Of a DNA stretch of 64,000 nucleotides, positions 58,260-64,000 are shown in pieces. Made by a program: the position numbers and the translations under genes. The stretch covers positions 1 through 64,000 of the forward strand of contig NZ_QLAE01000006.1 of assembly GCF_005876855.1 (NCBI RefSeq), read 5' to 3'. The notes under the pieces were generated by a model. That model had not been told where the DNA came from and ran no database searches. It saw only the letters and a list, made by a program, of their open reading frames with translations. Numbering within the stretch: the stretch's first letter is position 1; every line of letters starts with the position of its first letter. Origin of the DNA: Stutzerimonas nosocomialis. Its GTDB lineage: Bacteria; Pseudomonadota; Gammaproteobacteria; Pseudomonadales; Pseudomonadaceae.

Positions 58260-59273
58260 ATGTCAGCGGTACGTATCGGCCCTTACACCTTGTCCAATCG
58301 TCTGATCCTCGCGCCCATGGCCGGCGTGACCGATCAGCCGTTTCGCCAGCTGTGCCGTCGCCTGGGTGCGGGCCTGGTGGTTTCGGAGATGGTGACCAGC
58401 GACGTGCGCTTGTGGAACAGCCGCAAGTCGCGCCTGAGGCTGCTGCACGAGGGGGATCCGGAGCCTCGTTCGGTGCAGATCGCCGGCGGCGACGCGCAGA
58501 TGCTGGCCGAGGCGGCGCGCCGCAATGTCGAGCTCGGGGCGCAGATCATCGACATCAACATGGGTTGCCCGGCCAAGAAGGTCTGCAACAAGGCGGCCGG
58601 CTCGGCGCTGATGAAAGATGAGCGCCTGGTGGCGCAGATACTCGAAGCGGTGGTCGGTGCGGTGGACGTCCCGGTGACGCTCAAGATCCGCACCGGCTGG
58701 GATCGGCAGAACCGGAACGGCGTGACCGTTGCCCGGATCGCCGAGCAATCGGGAATCGCCGCGCTGGCGGTGCATGGCCGGACCCGCGCCGACCTTTACA
58801 CCGGCGAGGCCGAGTACGAGACCATCGCGCAGATCAAGCAGTCGGTGGGCATCCCGGTATTCGCCAATGGCGACATCGACTCGCCACAGAAGGCCCGCCA
58901 GGTCCTGGCGCACACCGGGGCAGACGCCCTGCTGATCGGACGGGCCGCCCAGGGGCGGCCGTGGATCTTTCGCGAGATCGACCATTTCCTGGCGACCGGC
59001 GAATTGCTGCCGGCGCCGGCGCGGGAAGAGATCGAGGGCATTCTGCTCGAACATCTCGACCAGCTGTATGGGTTCTATGGTGATGTGATGGGCGTGCGAA
59101 TCGCGCGCAAGCATGTGGGCTGGTACCTGTCCACGATGCCGGGGGCGAAGGCATTCCGCAGCACGTTCAATCGACTGGACGAGCGGGAAGCACAATGCGC
59201 CAGTGTTCGGGCCTTTTTCTCCGAATGCCGGACGGGCCCTGTTTCAGGGGAAGGGGACGAGGTAGCCGCATGA
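58260..59273 (+). CDS. dusB: tRNA-dihydrouridine synthase B
   Basis: 337 residues. FMN/substrate motifs: [21 protein letters not shown], the catalytic cysteine in [40 protein letters not shown] and NGDIDSP. It reduces uridine in the D-loop of tRNAs with NADPH. It overlaps the fis start by four bases (ATGA), as in all gammaproteobacterial dusB-fis operons. Confidence 0.96.
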   Translation: MSAVRIGPYTLSNRLILAPMAGVTDQPFRQLCRRLGAGLVVSEMVTSDVRLWNSRKSRLRLLHEGDPEPRSVQIAGGDAQMLAEAARRNVELGAQIIDINMGCPAKKVCNKAAGSALMKDERLVAQILEAVVGAVDVPVTLKIRTGWDRQNRNGVTVARIAEQSGIAALAVHGRTRADLYTGEAEYETIAQIKQSVGIPVFANGDIDSPQKARQVLAHTGADALLIGRAAQGRPWIFREIDHFLATGELLPAPAREEIEGILLEHLDQLYGFYGDVMGVRIARKHVGWYLSTMPGAKAFRSTFNRLDEREAQCASVRAFFSECRTGPVSGEGDEVAA

Positions 59274-59593
59274 CGACAATGATGACCGACACACTGGTAA
59301 CTGGAACGACATCCGTGAGCGACAACATCAACCTGAAGCAGCACCTGAACACGCCGAGCGAAGCGGGGCAAACCCTGCGCGGCAGCGTGGAGAAGGCGTT
59401 GCGCAACTATTTTGCCCATCTCGAGGGCGCCGAAGTCACGGATGTGTACGACCTGGTGCTTTCGGAAGTCGAGGCCCCGCTGCTGGAAACCGTGATGGAT
59501 TACGTCAAGGGCAACCAGACCAAGGCTTCCGAACTGCTGGGCCTGAACCGCGGCACGCTGCGCAAGAAGCTCAAGCAGTACGACCTGCTCTGA
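59270..59593 (+). CDS. fis: Nucleoid-associated protein Fis
   Basis: 107 residues from ATG 59270, coupled to dusB. The C-terminal helix-turn-helix [20 protein letters not shown] is the Fis DNA-binding region; the middle helices ([18 protein letters not shown]) form the dimer. Fis bends DNA, activates rRNA promoters and shapes supercoiling during rapid growth. Its length is the same as that of other Pseudomonas Fis proteins. Confidence 0.96.
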   Translation: MTTMMTDTLVTGTTSVSDNINLKQHLNTPSEAGQTLRGSVEKALRNYFAHLEGAEVTDVYDLVLSEVEAPLLETVMDYVKGNQTKASELLGLNRGTLRKKLKQYDLL

Positions 59594-59714
59594 AGCCGCT
59601 GCAAGCCTGAAGCCGGGAGCGCCACGTCGAGCACCGGCAGTGCGTCAATGCCAGGCTTCGAGCATCGCTTCCCGCTCACCCGTCTCTCTTCTTTCCCACT
59701 CCAATGGCTCCGAA

Positions 59715-61319
<1,605 letters not shown>

Positions 61320-61324
61320 CCGCC

Positions 61325-61399
61325 GGTGGATGGCTTCGGCCATCCACCCTACACGGAACGCCAGACATCGTAGGGTGGATAACGCTCCGCTTATCCACC
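61325..61399. repeat. Paired palindromic element between purH and purD
   Basis: First hairpin: GGTGGATGGC-TTCG-GCCATCCACC (61325-61348). Second: GGTGGATAA-8 nt-TTATCCACC (61374-61399). In addition ATCCACCCTAC (first) can pair with GTAGGGTGGAT (second), so the two arms can form one larger structure. I recall similar GTAGGGTGGATAA elements being dispersed in P. stutzeri-group genomes. The second hairpin's arms resemble DnaA boxes (8 of 9 bases) on both strands. Confidence 0.75.
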
Positions 61400-61436
61400 G
61401 AGCGGGCCAAAGGCCAGCCTCCAACGGGAGAGAGAA

Positions 61437-62720
61437 ATGAACGTACTGATCATCGGCAGCGGCGGTCGCGAACACGCCCTGGCCTGGAAAGTCGCGCAGG
61501 ACAAGCGCGTCGAGAAAGTTTTCGTCGCGCCGGGCAATGCCGGCACGGCTACCGAAGCCAAGTGTGAGAACGTCGCCATCGACGTGCTGGCCATCGAGCA
61601 GCTTGCCGATTTCGCCGAAAAGCATGTCGCGCTGACCATCGTCGGCCCCGAAGCCCCGCTGGTCAAAGGCGTCGTCGACCTGTTCCGCGCCCGCGGGCTC
61701 GCCATCTTCGGCCCCACCGCCGCCGCGGCCCAGCTGGAAGGCTCGAAAGCCTTCACCAAGGACTTCCTGGCGCGCCACGAGATCCCGACGGCGAGCTACC
61801 AGAATTTCACCGAGGTCGAGCCGGCCCTGGCCTACCTGCGCGAGAAAGGCGCCCCCATCGTGATCAAGGCCGACGGCCTCGCCGCCGGCAAGGGCGTCAT
61901 CGTCGCCATGACCCTGGAGGAAGCCGAAGCGGCCGTGCGCGACATGCTGTCGGGCAACGCCTTCGGCGACGCCGGTGCACGGGTGGTGATCGAAGAGTTC
62001 CTCGAGGGCGAGGAAGCCAGCTTCATCGTCATGGTCGACGGCACCAACGTCCTGCCGATGGCCACCAGCCAGGACCACAAGCGCGTCGGCGACGGCGACA
62101 CCGGCCCGAACACCGGCGGCATGGGTGCGTACTCCCCCGCCCCGGTGGTGACGGACGAGGTCCACCAGCGGGTGATGGACGAGGTGATCTGGCCGACCGT
62201 CAGGGGCATGGCCGCCGAAGGCAACGTCTACACCGGCTTCCTGTATGCCGGCCTGATGATCGACAAGTCCGGCGCGCCCAAGGTCATCGAGTTCAACTGC
62301 CGCTTCGGCGATCCGGAGACGCAACCGATCATGGTGCGCCTGGAGTCGAGCCTGGTCCTGCTGGTCGAGGCCGCACTGGCGCGCGCGCTGGACAAGGTCG
62401 AAGCCCGCTGGGACCCGCGCCCGACGGTCGGCGTGGTGCTCGCCGCCGGTGGCTATCCGGGCGACTACGGCAAAGGCGAGGTGATCGAAGGCCTGGATGC
62501 GGCCGCGGCGCTCGACGGCAAGGTGTTCCATGCCGGTACGGCGCTGCGTGACGGCCAGGTCGTGACGTCCGGGGGCCGTGTCCTCTGCGCGACGGCCATC
62601 GGCAGGAGCGTCGCCGATGCCCAGCAACAGGCCTATCGCCTGGCCGAGAAGATCCGCTGGAACGGCTGTTTCTACCGCCACGATATCGGCTATCGGGCGA
62701 TTGCCCGCGAGCAGGCATAG
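61437..62720 (+). CDS. purD: Phosphoribosylamine-glycine ligase
   Basis: 427 residues starting [24 protein letters not shown]-grasp domain: [43 protein letters not shown] (split across the catalytic loop) and [12 protein letters not shown]. It makes glycinamide ribonucleotide in the purine pathway. ATG 61437 follows GAGAGAGAA. retS lies 119 bp downstream. Confidence 0.97.
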   Translation: MNVLIIGSGGREHALAWKVAQDKRVEKVFVAPGNAGTATEAKCENVAIDVLAIEQLADFAEKHVALTIVGPEAPLVKGVVDLFRARGLAIFGPTAAAAQLEGSKAFTKDFLARHEIPTASYQNFTEVEPALAYLREKGAPIVIKADGLAAGKGVIVAMTLEEAEAAVRDMLSGNAFGDAGARVVIEEFLEGEEASFIVMVDGTNVLPMATSQDHKRVGDGDTGPNTGGMGAYSPAPVVTDEVHQRVMDEVIWPTVRGMAAEGNVYTGFLYAGLMIDKSGAPKVIEFNCRFGDPETQPIMVRLESSLVLLVEAALARALDKVEARWDPRPTVGVVLAAGGYPGDYGKGEVIEGLDAAAALDGKVFHAGTALRDGQVVTSGGRVLCATAIGRSVADAQQQAYRLAEKIRWNGCFYRHDIGYRAIAREQA

Positions 62721-62780
62721 CGCCCGAACAACCGCTCGGCGAAATCAGCCCAAAGTCCAATGGTAAACCCCCTTTGCGCA

Positions 62781-62809
62781 TTACAGCGCCTTGGGGGCAT
62801 GGCTATAAT
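62781..62809 (+). promoter_or_regulatory. Candidate sigma-70 promoter of retS
   Basis: TATAAT (62804-62809) with a weak -35 TTACAG 17 bp upstream (62781-62786), 30 bp before the GTG start. Confidence 0.45.
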
Positions 62810-62839
62810 CCGCTGTCATACCCCTGAAGGGACTTCGCC

Positions 62840-64000
62840 GTGAGCCGGCTTTGGATTGCCATCGGTATCGTTTGCTGCCTGCTGCTGACGGCCTGGAGCC
62901 CTCAGCCGGCGCAGGCCTTTCCGGTACCCCCTTCGGCCGGCGCCGGTGACTCCCCGCAAGAGGACGACCACCATCCGAACTGGCGACTGCTGATCGACGA
63001 ATCCGGACGCCTGTCCCTGGACGAGGTCCTCGCCCAGCGCAACCTGTTCCAGCGCCTCGACAAGCTCTCCTATACCGCTCCGGCCAGCGACAAGGCCATC
63101 TGGCTGCAGGTCAGCCTGGACGGCGACGCCGATCCCAGCTGGCTGTGGCTGTTCGCGCCGCGCGTCCAGCTGCTGGATTTCTACCTGCTGCGCGGCAACC
63201 AGCTCGAGCAGCATATTCGCAGCGGCGAGCAGCAGCCCATGAGCAGCCGACCGCTACCGGCCCGCGCGTACCTGTTCTCGCTGCCCAATGACGAGCGCGC
63301 GCGCGAGGTCTATGTGCGCATGCAGTCGAACCATCCGCTGATGGCCTGGTTCCAGATCATCGACGAGACCGGGCTGGTCAGCCAGGAAAAGCCGGCCTAT
63401 CTCTTCGGCGCGCTGCTCGGCGCGCTGGCGCTGCTGATGATCCACAACCTGCTGCGCTTCGCCTACACCCTGAGCTACACCTACATTTCGCTGGGCCTGC
63501 TGCATGGCGCGCTGCTGGCGTGCACCGCCGCAAACCTCGGGCTGCTGGCCGTGTGGGTGCCGGAGCTCGGCTTCAGGCAATCACTGGTCGCCGACGTCTC
63601 GGCGCTCTGCGCGTGTCTTGCGCTGCTCTCGTTCACCATTGGCTTCTTCCGCTATCGGCCGAGGCGCTGGGTGAACTGGCTGATCGGCATCGAGCTGTGC
63701 GCGGTGGCGATCTTCACCCTGGTCATTCTGCTGACCGGCTGGCTCTGGCACAGCTGGCTGATCTATTCGCTGGTGCTGGTCGTGGCGATCAGCGTTCCGG
63801 CGGTCGCGATCTATCACTGGCGCCAGGGCTATCGTCCGGCGCGCCTGGTGGTCGCCGGGATGCTGCTGTTCAACACGGGTTTCGCCTTTTTCGTGCCGGT
63901 GCTGTTCGGCCTCGACCAGCTCAATCCCGGCTGGCTGGTCAGCGGTGTGTTCAGCGTCGCCACCATCAGCGGCATGGTGCTGAGCTTCGCCCTGGTCGAA
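62840..64000 (+). CDS. retS: RetS-like hybrid sensor kinase, N-terminal part (runs off the window)
   Basis: From GTG 62840 the frame stays open for 387 codons to the window end. A signal peptide (residues 1-29, cleaved after AQA) is followed by a periplasmic 7TMR-DISMED2 beta domain (DESGRLSLDEVLAQRNLFQRL, ...WLWLFAPRVQLLDFYLLRGN). The seven-helix membrane domain starts at about residue 183 (AYLFGALLGALALLMIHNLL). The kinase and receiver domains would follow outside. Position directly after purD is that of retS in P. aeruginosa, where RetS binds and inhibits GacS. A LadS-like paralogue is the main alternative. Confidence 0.85.
   Translation, partial: MSRLWIAIGIVCCLLLTAWSPQPAQAFPVPPSAGAGDSPQEDDHHPNWRLLIDESGRLSLDEVLAQRNLFQRLDKLSYTAPASDKAIWLQVSLDGDADPSWLWLFAPRVQLLDFYLLRGNQLEQHIRSGEQQPMSSRPLPARAYLFSLPNDERAREVYVRMQSNHPLMAWFQIIDETGLVSQEKPAYLFGALLGALALLMIHNLLRFAYTLSYTYISLGLLHGALLACTAANLGLLAVWVPELGFRQSLVADVSALCACLALLSFTIGFFRYRPRRWVNWLIGIELCAVAIFTLVILLTGWLWHSWLIYSLVLVVAISVPAVAIYHWRQGYRPARLVVAGMLLFNTGFAFFVPVLFGLDQLNPGWLVSGVFSVATISGMVLSFALVE

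Overview
The window is chromosomal DNA of a high-GC gammaproteobacterium of the family Pseudomonadaceae, most like the Pseudomonas stutzeri group (Stutzerimonas). The basis is protein similarity recognised by eye plus gene order. The run dksA-gluQRS-cbrX-cbrA-cbrB-crcZ-pcnB-folK-panB-panC-panD-pgi and the run dsbD-aroQ-accB-accC-prmA-DUF3426-dusB-fis-purH-purD-retS are both classic Pseudomonas blocks. I see no tRNA or rRNA gene, no transposon, prophage or CRISPR array. The stretch is almost entirely core genome.

Layout. 0-8 kb: end of pta, a PlsC-type acyltransferase, then (minus strand) a CHASE/PAS hybrid sensor kinase followed by a receiver-PAS-GGDEF-EAL response regulator. 8-16.5 kb: an OmpA-like lipoprotein, a metallo-beta-lactamase-fold hydrolase, an AlkK-like acyl-CoA ligase, a LysE exporter, a hydroxyacid dehydrogenase, rsmC, a probable manganese riboswitch in front of a GDT1/UPF0016 manganese exporter, a SnoaL-like protein and an M48 lipoprotein protease. 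16.5-29.9 kb: a chemoreceptor, a divergent SRAP/YedK protein, two small proteins (DUF2007 and CPXCG), an acyltransferase, a DUF1329 protein, a YajG-like lipoprotein, mqo, a PA4642-type protein, a SulP transporter, an SDR enzyme and a GDPD phosphodiesterase. 29.9-30.5 kb: a gene-free stretch with three ~195-bp repeat units, each starting with a perfect DnaA box. 30.6-37 kb: LOG, Mut7-C, VOC, DUF2726, thioesterase, DUF5924, MgtC, sfsA and an aminotransferase. 37-50 kb: the dksA-to-pgi block, with the CbrA/CbrB carbon-nitrogen regulatory system and its sRNA CrcZ behind a sigma-54 promoter. 50-64 kb: a ChaN-like lipoprotein, a Rieske protein and the dsbD-to-retS block.

How the parts work together. 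CbrX/CbrA/CbrB activate the sigma-54-dependent crcZ, whose A-rich CA motifs titrate Hfq and relieve catabolite repression. PcnB, FolK and PanBCD form a run of RNA-decay, folate and pantothenate genes. AccB/AccC start fatty acid synthesis. DusB-Fis and DksA connect to growth-rate control. RetS (truncated by the window end) is a planktonic/biofilm switch sensor. The least explained elements are the DnaA-box repeat array (about 29.98-30.43 kb), the manganese riboswitch expression platform (14.27-14.47 kb), the SRAP protein lacking conserved active-site positions, and a DnaA-box-like hairpin repeat between purH and purD.
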